Source of the DNA: an uncultured Anaerotignum sp. | GTDB taxonomy: Bacteria > Bacillota > Clostridia > Lachnospirales > Anaerotignaceae | Assembly: GCF_905212195.1 (NCBI RefSeq) | Contig: NZ_CAJMDQ010000002.1 | Coordinates: 1-60,704 of the forward strand | Length of the DNA: 60,704 bases | Direction of reading: 5' to 3' | In this document: positions 43,328 through 52,530 of the stretch, piece by piece | How the letters are laid out: each line of letters begins with the position of its first letter | Position numbering within the stretch: the stretch's first letter is position 1 | Translations under genes and position numbers: made by a program | Notes under the pieces: generated by a model | The model's database searches: none | What the model was told of the DNA's origin: nothing | Seen by the model: only the letters and a program-made list of their open reading frames with translations

Positions 43328-45481
43328 ATGGGAAAAACACTGGTCATTGCCGAAAAACCTTCTGTGGCAAGGGATATTGCCAAGACCCTTGGGGTGTCTG
43401 GAAAAAATGAAGGATATCTCACAGGGGAAAACTACGTGGTTTCTTGGGCAATCGGGCATCTGGTGACCTTAGCGGAGCCGGAAGCTTACGACGTGAAGTA
43501 TAAAAAATGGAATTTTGAAACACTTCCCATTCTTCCTGATTCTATGAAACTGGAAGCCATCAAAAAAACACGCAGTCAATTGAAGGTGCTGCATAAACTC
43601 ATGCACAGCCGGGAAATTGACGAAATCATCTGCGCCACGGATAGTGGGCGGGAAGGAGAGTTGATATTTCGGTATATATATGAAATCACCCAATGCCGGA
43701 AACCTTTTCGGAGGCTATGGATTTCCAGTATGACGGAAACAGCCATCCGGGAGGGATTTGCTCATTTGCAGGACGGCAGTCATTATGATCTGCTGTATCA
43801 TTCTGCCAGATGCCGCGCGGAAGCGGATTGGCTGGTGGGAATGAATGCTTCCCGCGCTTACACCATTCGGTATGGAGCGTTGCTCAGTATCGGAAGGGTG
43901 CAGACGCCAACACTGGCGCTGATTGTAGAAAAACAAAAAGAAATTGATGCCTTTGTACCGCAGGATTATTTTGAGGTGCAGGCGGATTTTGAACAGTATA
44001 CCGGTTTTTGGATCGACGAAAAAGAAAATACCCGTCTGGATCTGCGGGAAAAAGCAGAACAGATTGCGGCAAGAGTGAAGGGACAACGCGGAATTGTTTC
44101 TCAAATCGTCAAAGAGGAAAAACGCCAATTGCCGCCGCTGCTGTACGATTTGACAGAGCTGCAGCGGGAATGCAACCGGAAATTCGGATTTTCCGCAAAA
44201 AAGACACTGGATATTGCCCAGTCTTTATATGAAAAGCGGAAAATGATTACCTATCCACGAACGGACAGCCGTTATCTCAGTGATGATATGGTGGATAAAA
44301 TCAAACAGACATTAGGTCGTTTGAAAGATGTGCCGGCGTTTTCTTCCTATGCGGCGGAAGTTCTGGCAAAAGAAAAACTGCCATTGTCAAAACGTATCAT
44401 TGACAACAGCAAAGTCACAGACCATCATGCTATCATCCCGACGGATACCCGTCTGCGGACAGACCATTTGACACCGGAGGAAAACAAGGTGTTTTCTCTG
44501 GTGGCCGCTAGATTTCTGGCAGTTTTCTATCCAGCTTATGTGTATGAAGCCACAAAGGTTTATACCAAAGTGGGGCTGGATACCTTCTTGTCAAAAGGCA
44601 AAACCGTTTTGCAGGAGGGATGGCAGGCCGTAGAAAAGGCGCTGCTGCCGGAAATCCGCAAAAACAAGACAGAAAAAGAAGAAGAACAGCAGCTGCCGCC
44701 ATTGACGGAACAGCAGCCTGTTCTTGTAAAGCGCACCAAGGTGCTGGATAAGAAAACCAAAGCACCGCCGCCATATACGGAAAGTACGTTGTTATCAGCC
44801 ATGGAAAACGCTGGACGTTTTGTGGAGGATGAAGAACTGAAAGAACAGATGAAGGACAGCGGTCTGGGCACTCCGGCCACAAGAGCTGCCATCATTGAGC
44901 GGCTCCTTTCTGTGGGATATATTATGCGAAAAGGAAAGACGCTGGTTCCCACGGAAAAAGGACAGAAACTTATTGCCGTTGTACCGGAAGAACTGCGTTC
45001 CCCACAAACCACAGGAAAATGGGAAAAGGGACTTTCTTCTATTGCCAAAGGAAAAATGACAGAAGAACGTTTTCTGGAAAGCATCAGGCGATATGTACGT
45101 TTTTTGGTAGACGATGCGGCACAGCACAAAAAGGATGTTGTTTTTGAAGCGGAACGTCCCAGAGGCAAGAAAAGCCGTGTACAGGGACTTGGAAAATGTC
45201 CTCTTTGCGGGAAAGGTAAGATTTTGGAAAACAGCCGTTCCTATTATTGCACGGAATGGAAAAACGGCTGTAAGTTTTCTTTATGGAAAGACAGTACGGA
45301 GCCTTATGGCATCCTGCTGGATGCGCCCAAAGTGAAACGGTTGCTGAAGGGCGAAAAATTGGAGAAGATTCCCGTTGTACTGCCTCAAACAGGAGAAAGA
45401 GGCACAGCAGATTTGATATTATCTCCCGACCATAGCGGACGGGTGGAATTGATGAATGTAACGAGAAGTATAAAGGAGTAA
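43328..45481 (+). CDS. topB: DNA topoisomerase III (type IA)
   Basis: 717 residues. The Toprim domain begins VIAEKPSVARDIAK and contains ATDSGREGELIF. The active-site Tyr is in TYPRTDSRYLSDD (about residue 310). A central DHHAIIPT segment and the decatenation-type domains follow, and the tail holds a Cys4 zinc ribbon (CPLCGKGK, then YYCTEWKNGCKF). Type IA enzymes relax or decatenate single-stranded DNA by strand passage. AGGAGG precedes the ATG at 43328. The next gene follows after 6 bases. Confidence 0.93.
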   Translation: MGKTLVIAEKPSVARDIAKTLGVSGKNEGYLTGENYVVSWAIGHLVTLAEPEAYDVKYKKWNFETLPILPDSMKLEAIKKTRSQLKVLHKLMHSREIDEIICATDSGREGELIFRYIYEITQCRKPFRRLWISSMTETAIREGFAHLQDGSHYDLLYHSARCRAEADWLVGMNASRAYTIRYGALLSIGRVQTPTLALIVEKQKEIDAFVPQDYFEVQADFEQYTGFWIDEKENTRLDLREKAEQIAARVKGQRGIVSQIVKEEKRQLPPLLYDLTELQRECNRKFGFSAKKTLDIAQSLYEKRKMITYPRTDSRYLSDDMVDKIKQTLGRLKDVPAFSSYAAEVLAKEKLPLSKRIIDNSKVTDHHAIIPTDTRLRTDHLTPEENKVFSLVAARFLAVFYPAYVYEATKVYTKVGLDTFLSKGKTVLQEGWQAVEKALLPEIRKNKTEKEEEQQLPPLTEQQPVLVKRTKVLDKKTKAPPPYTESTLLSAMENAGRFVEDEELKEQMKDSGLGTPATRAAIIERLLSVGYIMRKGKTLVPTEKGQKLIAVVPEELRSPQTTGKWEKGLSSIAKGKMTEERFLESIRRYVRFLVDDAAQHKKDVVFEAERPRGKKSRVQGLGKCPLCGKGKILENSRSYYCTEWKNGCKFSLWKDSTEPYGILLDAPKVKRLLKGEKLEKIPVVLPQTGERGTADLILSPDHSGRVELMNVTRSIKE

Positions 45482-45487
45482 ATAAAA

Positions 45488-46771
45488 ATGGAACAGATTT
45501 ATGGTATGCTGGGGATTTCCCCAGAAGTAGAAGCCTTTGGTGAAAAGGTTTTGAAAGACTTGAAAGAACGCTTTGAAGCCATTGATGTAGTAGCAGAATA
45601 CAATCAGGCAAAGGTACTGGCAGCCATGCAGAAACATCGTGTTAGTGCAGAATGCTTTGCTGGCTCCACTGGTTATGGCTATAACGACCAAGGTCGTGAA
45701 GTGCTGGAAGAAGTGTATGCTGCCGCATTCCATACAGAAGCAGCATTGGTTCGTCCACAGATTACATGTGGTACCCATGCTCTGGCAATTGCCCTTTCTG
45801 CTAACCTGCTGCCCGGAGATGAACTGCTTTCTCCTGTAGGCAGACCTTATGACACATTGGAAGAAGTTATTGGCCTGCGGGAATCTCCTTGTTCTCTGGC
45901 AGAATTTGGCGTTTCCTACAGAGAAGTAGATTTGCTGGAAGATGGCTCTTTTGACTACGAAAATATCCGCAAAGCCATCAACGAAAAAACAAAACTGGTA
46001 ACCATCCAGCGTTCCAAAGGCTATAAAATGCGCCCCACACTTTCCGTGGAACGAATCGGCGAACTGATCGCTTTTGTAAAAAGCGTAAAACCTGATGTAA
46101 TCTGTATGGTTGACAACTGCTACGGCGAATTCGTTGAAACAAGAGAGCCTTCCGATGTAGGCGCAGATATGGTTGTTGGTTCTTTGATTAAAAATGCCGG
46201 CGGCGGTCTGGCTCCCATTGGCGGATATATCTGTGGCAAAAAAGCATGTATCGACCGTTGTGCTTATCGTCTGACTGCTCCTGGTCTGGGTCAGGAAGTA
46301 GGCGCAAGCTTGGATGTTATGCGTTCCTTCTATCAGGGCTTTTTCCTGGCGCCTACCGTTGCGGCTGGTGCCCTGAAAGGTGCTATCTTTGCAGCAAATA
46401 TCTATGAAAAACTGGGCTTTAAAGTCATTCCGAACAGCACAGAAAGCCGTCATGACATCATTCAGGCAGTGGAACTGGGTACACCGGAAAGACTCATTGC
46501 TTTCTGTGAAGGCATTCAGGCAGCTGCACCTGTTGACAGCTATGTACGCCCTGAACCTTACGCAATGCCTGGTTATAACTGTGATGTTATCATGGCAGCA
46601 GGGGCTTTTGTGCAGGGTTCTTCCATTGAACTGAGTGCCGATGGCCCTCTGCGTGCGCCTTACTCCGTATATTTCCAGGGCGGTTTGACTTGGTATCATG
46701 CAAAAGTGGGGATTTTGAAATCTCTCCAGCGGATGTATGAACAGGGGCTGGTAGAACTGAAAGAAGTGTAA
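45488..46771 (+). CDS. Methionine gamma-lyase family PLP enzyme (YnbB-like)
   Basis: 427 residues of the aluminium-resistance / methionine gamma-lyase-like family (PF06838). PLP elements are GYGYNDQGREVLEE, the phosphate-contact GTHALAIALSANL, VDNCYGEFVE and the Schiff-base Lys in GSLIKNAGGGLAP. Members are cystathionine beta-lyase-like enzymes with uncertain natural substrates. The gene is close behind topB and ended by a strong terminator. Confidence 0.88.
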   Translation: MEQIYGMLGISPEVEAFGEKVLKDLKERFEAIDVVAEYNQAKVLAAMQKHRVSAECFAGSTGYGYNDQGREVLEEVYAAAFHTEAALVRPQITCGTHALAIALSANLLPGDELLSPVGRPYDTLEEVIGLRESPCSLAEFGVSYREVDLLEDGSFDYENIRKAINEKTKLVTIQRSKGYKMRPTLSVERIGELIAFVKSVKPDVICMVDNCYGEFVETREPSDVGADMVVGSLIKNAGGGLAPIGGYICGKKACIDRCAYRLTAPGLGQEVGASLDVMRSFYQGFFLAPTVAAGALKGAIFAANIYEKLGFKVIPNSTESRHDIIQAVELGTPERLIAFCEGIQAAAPVDSYVRPEPYAMPGYNCDVIMAAGAFVQGSSIELSADGPLRAPYSVYFQGGLTWYHAKVGILKSLQRMYEQGLVELKEV

Positions 46772-46776
46772 AAAAG

Positions 46777-46806
46777 AAACAGCATCGGATTTTCCGATGC
46801 TGTTTT
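46777..46806. terminator. Bidirectional terminator
   Basis: AAACAGCATCGGA and TCCGATGCTGTTT form a 13-bp stem with a 3-base loop, between the convergent PLP-enzyme and thiC genes. Confidence 0.92.
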
Positions 46807-46814
46807 TGTATATT

Positions 46815-48119
46815 TTACAGAATATCAATATATTCCCCATTCAGTGCTTTATTCATGCTTCTGACAGCACAGAATTTCCCGCACATAGAGCAGGAATCTT
46901 CGTGTTCAGGTGCACGGTCGTTACGGATTTGTTTTGCTGTTTCTGGATCAATGGAGCATTCCCACTGTTTTTCCCAGTCGAAAGTTCTTCTGGCGTCACC
47001 CATGGCATCATCCAGATCTCTTGCATGTGGAACCTTTTTTGCAATATCTGCGGCGTGGGCAGCAATACGGGAAGCAATAATGCCCTGTTTCACATCGTCT
47101 ACATTTGGCAGTGCAAGATGTTCCGCAGGGGTTACATAGCACAGGAATGCTGCGCCGGAAGCGGCTGCAATGGCACCGCCGATGGCAGCAGTAATATGGT
47201 CATAACCGGGAGCGATGTCTGTGACGATGGGGCCAAGCACATAGAAAGGTGCGCCCATACAGATGGTCTGCTGAATTTTCATGTTAGCGGCAATCTGGTC
47301 CATAGGCATATGTCCGGGGCCTTCTACCATAACCTGAACGTCTTTTTCCCAAGCACGTTTGGTCAGTTCACCCAGACGTACCAGTTCTTCAATCTGACAT
47401 ACATCGCTGCCGTCTGCCAGACAGCCGGGACGGCAGGCATCGCCAAGGGAAATGGTAACATCATATTCCCGGCAGATTTCCAAAATTTCATCGAAGTATT
47501 CATAGAAGGGATTTTCTTCGCCTGTCATGCTCATCCAAGCAAAAACAAGAGAGCCGCCACGGGAAACGATGTTCATTTTTCTTTTATGCTTTTTGATCTG
47601 CTCAATGGTTTTCCGGGTAATGCCGCAGTGCAGTGTAACAAAGTCTACGCCGTCTTCTGCATGGAGGCGGATTACATCAATGAAATCTTTTGCAGTGAGG
47701 GTAGCCAGATCTCTCTGATAATGGATGACGCTGTCATACACAGGAACGGTGCCAATCATGGCAGGACATTCGCTGGTGAGTTTTCTGCGGAAGGGCTGTG
47801 TATTGCCATGGGAAGATAAATCCATAATGGCTTCTGCGCCCATATTCACGGCAGCCATGACTTTCTGCATTTCAATGTCGTAGTCTTTGCAGTCTCTGGA
47901 TACACCCAGATTGACATTGATTTTTGTCCGCAGCATGGAACCAACGCCGTTGGGGTCGATGCATGTATGGAGTTTATTGGCACAGATAACAACCTGACCT
48001 TTTGCTACCAGCTCTCTGATTTCTTCTTCGGTGCGGTATTCCTTTGCGGCAACAGCCTTCATTTCCGGTGTGATGATACCTTTTCTTGCAGCTTCCATTT
48101 GTGTTGTGTAGTTTCTCAT
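46815..48119 (-). CDS. thiC: Phosphomethylpyrimidine synthase ThiC
   Basis: 434 residues, the shorter form common in anaerobes (E. coli ThiC has about 630). Typical parts are VMVEGPGHMPMDQIAANM, PFYVLGPIVTDIAPGYDHIT and a C-terminal cluster motif CSMCGKFC, which binds the 4Fe-4S used for SAM cleavage. ThiC converts AIR to HMP phosphate for thiamine synthesis. No other thi gene lies in the window. The TPP riboswitch upstream shows feedback control by thiamine pyrophosphate. Confidence 0.96.
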   Translation of the reverse strand: MRNYTTQMEAARKGIITPEMKAVAAKEYRTEEEIRELVAKGQVVICANKLHTCIDPNGVGSMLRTKINVNLGVSRDCKDYDIEMQKVMAAVNMGAEAIMDLSSHGNTQPFRRKLTSECPAMIGTVPVYDSVIHYQRDLATLTAKDFIDVIRLHAEDGVDFVTLHCGITRKTIEQIKKHKRKMNIVSRGGSLVFAWMSMTGEENPFYEYFDEILEICREYDVTISLGDACRPGCLADGSDVCQIEELVRLGELTKRAWEKDVQVMVEGPGHMPMDQIAANMKIQQTICMGAPFYVLGPIVTDIAPGYDHITAAIGGAIAAASGAAFLCYVTPAEHLALPNVDDVKQGIIASRIAAHAADIAKKVPHARDLDDAMGDARRTFDWEKQWECSIDPETAKQIRNDRAPEHEDSCSMCGKFCAVRSMNKALNGEYIDIL

Positions 48120-48170
48120 ATGATTTTCCTTCCTTTCAGCAGATGATTGATTTTGTGATACTTGTTTTGT

Positions 48171-48353
48171 TTAAAAAACATATCTTGGTGGATGACCGTA
48201 AAAATCATAAGTTTCTGCTGGTTTAGGATGGTGGCTGTGCCGGCGGCATACTGCGGAAAGTTTGTCCATAAAGAGCAAATTCCGTGACAAATATGTATGG
48301 ATTCCGGCGCCTCCATTGCAAATGATTTTTGCAGTGGTCAATGCTGTGTTCAT
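48171..48353 (-). CDS. Candidate small ORF in the thiC leader
   Basis: A 60-codon frame between the TPP terminator and thiC. It has AAAGGAG 9 bases before its ATG at 48353, a good start context. The product begins MNTALTTAKIICNGGAG and ends with a His/Pro/Tyr-rich stretch; it matches nothing I know. A second frame, starting at 48360, overlaps it. The coding case rests only on the ribosome site and position. Confidence 0.35.
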   Translation of the reverse strand: MNTALTTAKIICNGGAGIHTYLSRNLLFMDKLSAVCRRHSHHPKPAETYDFYGHPPRYVF

Positions 48354-48386
48354 GTTTCATTTCTCCTTTCGTTACAGCGTTGTTTT

Positions 48387-48452
48387 CTATAGCGGTATAA
48401 GGTGGTGCCCCCAATATACCGCTTGAAGGTTTCAGACAAAGACCTGAAACGA
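48387..48452 (-). promoter_or_regulatory. Two extra hairpins in the thiC leader
   Basis: On the minus strand, GTTTCAG/CTGAAAC (48450-48429) is followed by AGCGGTATA/TATACCGCT (48423-48391). Neither has a T run. They stand between the riboswitch terminator and the small ORF and may affect processing or translation. Confidence 0.4.
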
Positions 48453-48483
48453 ACTTCCATGATGAATTTAAATTTTTTACAAA

Positions 48484-48516
48484 TAAAAAAGGGAAATACC
48501 TCATTCGGTATCTCCC
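48484..48516 (-). terminator. Terminator of the TPP riboswitch
   Basis: On the minus strand, GGGAGATACC and GGTATTTCCC pair with a 6-base loop, followed by six T. It lies just after the aptamer, so TPP binding should end transcription before thiC. Confidence 0.9.
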
Positions 48517-48525
48517 ATTAGTATC

Positions 48526-48614
48526 TTGTCTTTCCTACGTTGGCATTATCCAAATCAGGTTCAAGGGTCGAAGGCAACACCTTCCTCTCAGCCTGTTTTC
48601 AAGCTCCCCTGCAT
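48526..48614 (-). promoter_or_regulatory. TPP riboswitch aptamer
   Basis: Read on the minus strand, the Thi-box elements come in order: GGGGAGC, CTGAGAGGAAGG, CGACCCTTGAACCTGATT, AATGCCAACGTAGGAAAG. These are the universally conserved contacts of the TPP aptamer (P1-P5). It precedes thiC, the expected target. Confidence 0.97.
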
Positions 48615-48634
48615 ACATATTCAGTTCCAATCAA

Positions 48635-48663
48635 AGTATAGGATGATTTATTTTTTCTGTCAA
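48635..48663 (-). promoter_or_regulatory. Promoter of the thiC transcript
   Basis: On the minus strand, TTGACA (48658-48663) and TATACT (48635-48640) with a 17-base spacer, about 22 bases before the TPP aptamer. Confidence 0.85.
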
Positions 48664-48886
48664 TGTCACTGTTCTCCAAATATTTTTTCTAAAAATGTAT
48701 ATTTTTCTGGAAGGAATTTCTTTTTTCTGGAAAAGACAGCAGTTTTTCCATTCGGTTTCTGGTGAAAAAATACCAATATTTGAAAAAATTATGGTATAAT
48801 ACCTTTTGTATGGATAAAAATACATGGGTTTTGAAAATCTTTCAAAAACGTTTTATGAATGATAAATGAGAAAATCATGAGAATGC

Positions 48887-48917
48887 TTGACTCTATATCT
48901 ATTGTAGAGTTTATCAT
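48887..48917 (+). promoter_or_regulatory. MerR-type promoter/operator
   Basis: TTGACT (48887-48892) and TATCAT (48912-48917) have a 19-base spacer, too long for normal use. In the spacer region, ACTCTA (48890-48895) and TAGAGT (48905-48910) form a perfect inverted repeat. This is the arrangement that MerR-family activators untwist. It lies directly before the MerR gene, suggesting autoregulation. Confidence 0.88.
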
Positions 48918-48949
48918 AAGATTACCTATATCAAAAGGAGGGTGGCATC

Positions 48950-49771
48950 ATGGACAGGGCAGGGCTGTTTTCCATTGGAACCATAGGAAAGATGTTTCAT
49001 CTCAGCGTCAGCAGTCTGCGCCACTACGAAGCCATTGGACTTTTGACGCCGGAATATATTGACCCGGAAAGTGGGTATCGCTATTACAGCACCAGACAGT
49101 TTGAAGTGCTCAATACCATTCGTTATCTGCGGGCATTGGACATGCCTTTGCAGGAAATCTCGGATTTTATGGAAAATCGGGATGTGGAACGAATGGAGGA
49201 AAAATTGCTGCTGCAAAAGCAAGCAGTCATAGAAAAACAGAAACGATTGAAATGTATCGAGCAAAAAATTGATAATCGTCTGCGCCAGATTGCAGATGCG
49301 AAAGAATCTGTATTTGATGTTGTGAAACTGGTGCAGAAAAAAGCCTGCCGTATTGTGTGGGTGAAGGATTCTTTGAAGATTCAGGAAGTTTTGGATATTG
49401 AGGAACCCTTGAAAAAACTGGAACAGCAACAGGCGGAAGCATTGATTTTTCTGGGAAAAGTAGGTGTGGGCATTTCCAAAGAGCATCTGACTGACAGAAA
49501 TTTTGGGCAGTATGATGGGGTGTTTCTCATGCTGGACGAAGAAGATACATTCAGTGGGGATACAGATGTGCTGCCGGAAATGTTATGCGTTTCCATTCGC
49601 TTTCACGGCGGTCATATGGAAGCAGCGGAACAGTATGGGAAGCTCATGGATTATGTGGAGGAACACAAACTGACAGTCAATGGATTTTCCAGAGAAATTA
49701 CCATGATTGATTATGGTCTTACCAATGATACGGAAAAATTTGTGACGGAAATCAGCATTCCTGTCACATGA
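48950..49771 (+). CDS. MerR-family regulator with GyrI-like ligand domain
   Basis: 273 residues. The N-terminal MerR winged helix (FSIGTIGKMFHLSVSSLRHY, then the RYYSTRQF wing) is followed by a long dimerisation coiled coil (about 75-120). A C-terminal domain resembles the multidrug-binding GyrI fold of BmrR. Such regulators sense lipophilic cations or other small molecules. The likely target operator is its own promoter, and the B3/B4 gene starts 22 bases downstream. Confidence 0.88.
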   Translation: MDRAGLFSIGTIGKMFHLSVSSLRHYEAIGLLTPEYIDPESGYRYYSTRQFEVLNTIRYLRALDMPLQEISDFMENRDVERMEEKLLLQKQAVIEKQKRLKCIEQKIDNRLRQIADAKESVFDVVKLVQKKACRIVWVKDSLKIQEVLDIEEPLKKLEQQQAEALIFLGKVGVGISKEHLTDRNFGQYDGVFLMLDEEDTFSGDTDVLPEMLCVSIRFHGGHMEAAEQYGKLMDYVEEHKLTVNGFSREITMIDYGLTNDTEKFVTEISIPVT

Positions 49772-49793
49772 AGATACAAAGGAGGAATGAAAT

Positions 49794-50498
49794 ATGAATT
49801 TTAAAGTCGAACAGGAAATTTTTGAAAAACTGCCCAACGCTTGCTTTGGCGTAGTGGTTGCGAAAGGAATTGACAATACAAAAGATTATCCCCAGATTTA
49901 TGATTGGCTGGAAGAAGGCATCCAAACAGCGGCACAGCGTTTTGAAGGCAAAAAAGTAAAAGAAGAAGCGGCGATTCTGCCTTACCGTGAAGCATTCCGT
50001 GCCCTTGGCATCAACCCCAATAAATACATGTGCTCCATCGAGGCATTGTTTACACGCATTGCCAAGGGCAAAGGTATGCCTCACATCAATCCTGTGGTGG
50101 ATTTGGGCAACGCTGTTTCTTTGAAATATACACTGCCCATGGGTGCCCATGACCTGAAAGATGTAACAGAAGGCATCAGTGTGCGCATGTCCCATGCGGG
50201 AGATACCTTTCTGCCTTTTGGCGGTACAGAAGAAGAAATTCTGGATGATGGGGAAGTGGTATACGCCGCAGGCAGCCAGATTCGCACCCGTCGCTGGACA
50301 TGGCGTCAGAGCCAACATGGGGAAATTGAACCGGAAACATCCTACGTATTTTTCCCCATTGATGGTTTTACAGATTTCAATAAAGCAGAAGTTTTAGCAG
50401 CGCGGGATGAGCTGGAACAGAAACTGAAAGATGTATTTGGCTGTGAAGCATTAGTAGGATTTTTGGATGCGGAACATCCGGAAATGGTTTGGGAATAA
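49794..50498 (+). CDS. B3/B4-domain protein (PheT editing-domain-like)
   Basis: 234 residues of the B3/4 family, related to the editing domain of PheT (IEALFTRIAKGKGMPHINPVVDLGN is the characteristic core). Stand-alone members may clear mischarged tRNAs or bind amino-acid-like ligands; the activity here is unproven. AGGAGG precedes the ATG. It shares the MerR-controlled transcript, so its use may be linked to a chemical stress. Confidence 0.83.
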   Translation: MNFKVEQEIFEKLPNACFGVVVAKGIDNTKDYPQIYDWLEEGIQTAAQRFEGKKVKEEAAILPYREAFRALGINPNKYMCSIEALFTRIAKGKGMPHINPVVDLGNAVSLKYTLPMGAHDLKDVTEGISVRMSHAGDTFLPFGGTEEEILDDGEVVYAAGSQIRTRRWTWRQSQHGEIEPETSYVFFPIDGFTDFNKAEVLAARDELEQKLKDVFGCEALVGFLDAEHPEMVWE

Positions 50499-50514
50499 AT
50501 AGTTGGAATTGCAT

Positions 50515-50549
50515 GAAAAAAAGCATCAGGTTATCCTGATGCTTTTTTT
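50515..50549. terminator. Bidirectional terminator
   Basis: AAAAAGCATCAGG and CCTGATGCTTTTT pair around TTAT, between the convergent B3/B4 and RlmD-type genes. Confidence 0.92.
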
Positions 50550-50554
50550 GATTT

Positions 50555-51925
50555 TCAATGGGAAACTTTAGACAGTAAAACAACCGTCTCCACATGCACC
50601 GTATGAGGGAACATATCCACCACCTGTACCTTTTCGATGGTATAGCCTTTGGGACAGAGATATGCCAAATCCCTTGCCAATGTAGCAGAATCGCAGGATA
50701 CATAAACCACTTTTTTGGGAGAAATGGCAGCAATGGTATCCAGCAGGACACTGTCACAGCCTTTCCGAGGAGGGTCTACCACTACTACGTCAGCGGTGAT
50801 GCCTTTTTCCTCATAAAGTCTGGGAATCACATCTTCTGCGGCACCAACGGCAAAATCTGCGTTGTTCATGCCGTTAAGAGCAGCATTTCTTTTGGCGTCA
50901 GCAATGGCTTCCGGTACGATTTCTACGCCGAAAACATGTTTTGCTTTCTGGGCGAAGAACAGGGAAATGGTACCGATGCCGCAGTACAAATCCAGTACTG
51001 TTTCGTTTCCTTCCAGTTCCGCAAAATCCAGAGCTGTCTGGTAAAGCACCTGTGTCTGCAAAGGATTTACCTGATAGAAGGACAGGGGAGAAATTTCAAA
51101 TTGTACATCTCCGATATAGTCCCGAATGGTTTCCTTACCCCAAAGCACATGGACTTCTGTTCCTAAGATTACATTGGTCTGGTCTGTATTTACATTTAAT
51201 ACGATGGAGGTCATGCCTTCGATTTCGCGCAAACGTTCTACCAATACATCGCAGTGAGGTAATTTTCTGCCGTTTACCACCAGACAAACCATGATTTCTC
51301 CTGTGCGTCTGCCAATGCGTGTTAAGATATGACGCACCAGACCGCGATGGATGGTTTCATCATAAAGGGGAATTTCATATTCCGCCAGAAATGCCCGAAT
51401 GATTTTTACAATCCGGTCATTCACTTCATTTTGCAGCATACACACTGGTGTATCAATGATGCGATGGCTGCGTTTGGCATAAAAGCCAATTTCTGGTTCA
51501 CCGGTCTTGCCGCCCACAGGGAACTGGGCTTTGTTGCGGTAACGCCAAGGCTCTTCCATACCTTTGGCATAGCCTACGGAAATGCCGGAAAAACCACCGA
51601 TGCGTTCCAGATGGTCTTTGACTTTTTTTGTTTTGAAAGCAAGCTGTCCTTCATAGGAAAGATGCTGCAGCTGACAGCCGCCGCATTTTGCGGCAACGGG
51701 GCAGGCAGGGGTTACACGATGGGGGGAAGGTTCCAAGATTTCCAACAGCTTCCCGTAACCGAAATGTTTTTTTGTTTTGACAATGAGGACTTTGATGACC
51801 TCTTCCGGCAGAGCGCCTTCCACAAAGACGGTATAACCGTCAATGCGTCCGATGCCTTCGCCATTGGTGCCAATGTCTGTAATGGACATGGTGTAGGTCT
51901 GATTTTTTTCAACAGGAAGTTTCAT
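50555..51925 (-). CDS. 23S rRNA (uracil-5-)-methyltransferase, RlmD/RlmCD type
   Basis: 456 residues: an N-terminal TRAM domain (1-60), a Fe-S binding Cys group (CPVAAKCGGCQLQHL), and a Rossmann-fold methyltransferase with YCGIGTISLFF, the active-site motif VDPPRKGCD, and a C-terminal YVSCDSATLARDL. The nucleophilic Cys should be in the SCDSA segment. It methylates one or two uridines of 23S rRNA; which of U747 or U1939 cannot be told. It overlaps the upstream nuclease-half gene by four bases. Confidence 0.93.
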   Translation of the reverse strand: MKLPVEKNQTYTMSITDIGTNGEGIGRIDGYTVFVEGALPEEVIKVLIVKTKKHFGYGKLLEILEPSPHRVTPACPVAAKCGGCQLQHLSYEGQLAFKTKKVKDHLERIGGFSGISVGYAKGMEEPWRYRNKAQFPVGGKTGEPEIGFYAKRSHRIIDTPVCMLQNEVNDRIVKIIRAFLAEYEIPLYDETIHRGLVRHILTRIGRRTGEIMVCLVVNGRKLPHCDVLVERLREIEGMTSIVLNVNTDQTNVILGTEVHVLWGKETIRDYIGDVQFEISPLSFYQVNPLQTQVLYQTALDFAELEGNETVLDLYCGIGTISLFFAQKAKHVFGVEIVPEAIADAKRNAALNGMNNADFAVGAAEDVIPRLYEEKGITADVVVVDPPRKGCDSVLLDTIAAISPKKVVYVSCDSATLARDLAYLCPKGYTIEKVQVVDMFPHTVHVETVVLLSKVSH

Positions 51926-52530
51926 ACTTCCCCTCCGTTTCTATGATATTGACCATAGGGACATACGGTGCCGTTGCAGATGCAGTGGCGGCAGGTGACA
52001 AAGCTGGCGTTGGGGGTTCCTTCGCCGTCCTCCAGCATTTTCCGCATGTCTGTCATGGTTTGTTTCACTTCTTTTCTCAATTTTCTGGTATTTCGCACAT
52101 AAAACATATAATCGCTGTATTTCAGCCAACCGTAAGACGGGCGTTTGCCGTAAATATCTTCCAAAAGAAGGAAGTAGGCCGCCAATTGCAATAAATCTCC
52201 CGGATGGGGGAGGGAATCGTCTTTGATTGCACCGCTTTTTAATTCTACGGGAACGATAGCACCGCCCAGTCTTTTTTTGAAAATATAGTCTGGTTTTCCC
52301 TGCAGGTCATATTTTGCGGAATAGAGCAGTTTTCCAAAGCCTTCACTTTTTTTCCCTGCTTGTTTTTGGTCGGCGTAAATCAGCGTAAAGCCGGGCATGA
52401 TATCTTTTCGGGGCTGTTTTTGCAGATGGGGACGGCGTGTTCGCCAAAGCAGAAGAACTGCCAAGAGAATCAGCAAAAACAGAATGCCGAAAGACAGCCA
52501 GTTTGCAGTGATTTTTTCAAGTATGGACAT
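51922..52530 (-). CDS. Membrane-anchored C-terminal half of a Cas4/RecB-like nuclease
   Basis: 202 residues. A single N-terminal helix (about 12-29) is followed by the PD-(D/E)XK core: KPDYIF (Pro80-Asp81), VPVELKSG (Glu96 and Lys98), and the RecB-type DLLQLAAYF. A terminal Cys group (CRHCICNGTVCPYG) would hold three ligands of the Cas4 Fe-S cluster. The fourth Cys and the conserved His are in the neighbouring gene. The start overlaps that gene by 14 bases; an in-frame TGA three codons upstream rules out an earlier start. Confidence 0.85.
   Translation of the reverse strand: MSILEKITANWLSFGILFLLILLAVLLLWRTRRPHLQKQPRKDIMPGFTLIYADQKQAGKKSEGFGKLLYSAKYDLQGKPDYIFKKRLGGAIVPVELKSGAIKDDSLPHPGDLLQLAAYFLLLEDIYGKRPSYGWLKYSDYMFYVRNTRKLRKEVKQTMTDMRKMLEDGEGTPNASFVTCRHCICNGTVCPYGQYHRNGGEV

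Noticed and set aside
52517..52530. Programmed frameshift joining the two Cas4-like halves
   Set aside because: An A6 run follows the overlap, but the first frame stops before it, so ribosomes of the first gene do not reach the run in frame. Simple translational coupling explains the overlap, although a sequencing error cannot be excluded.
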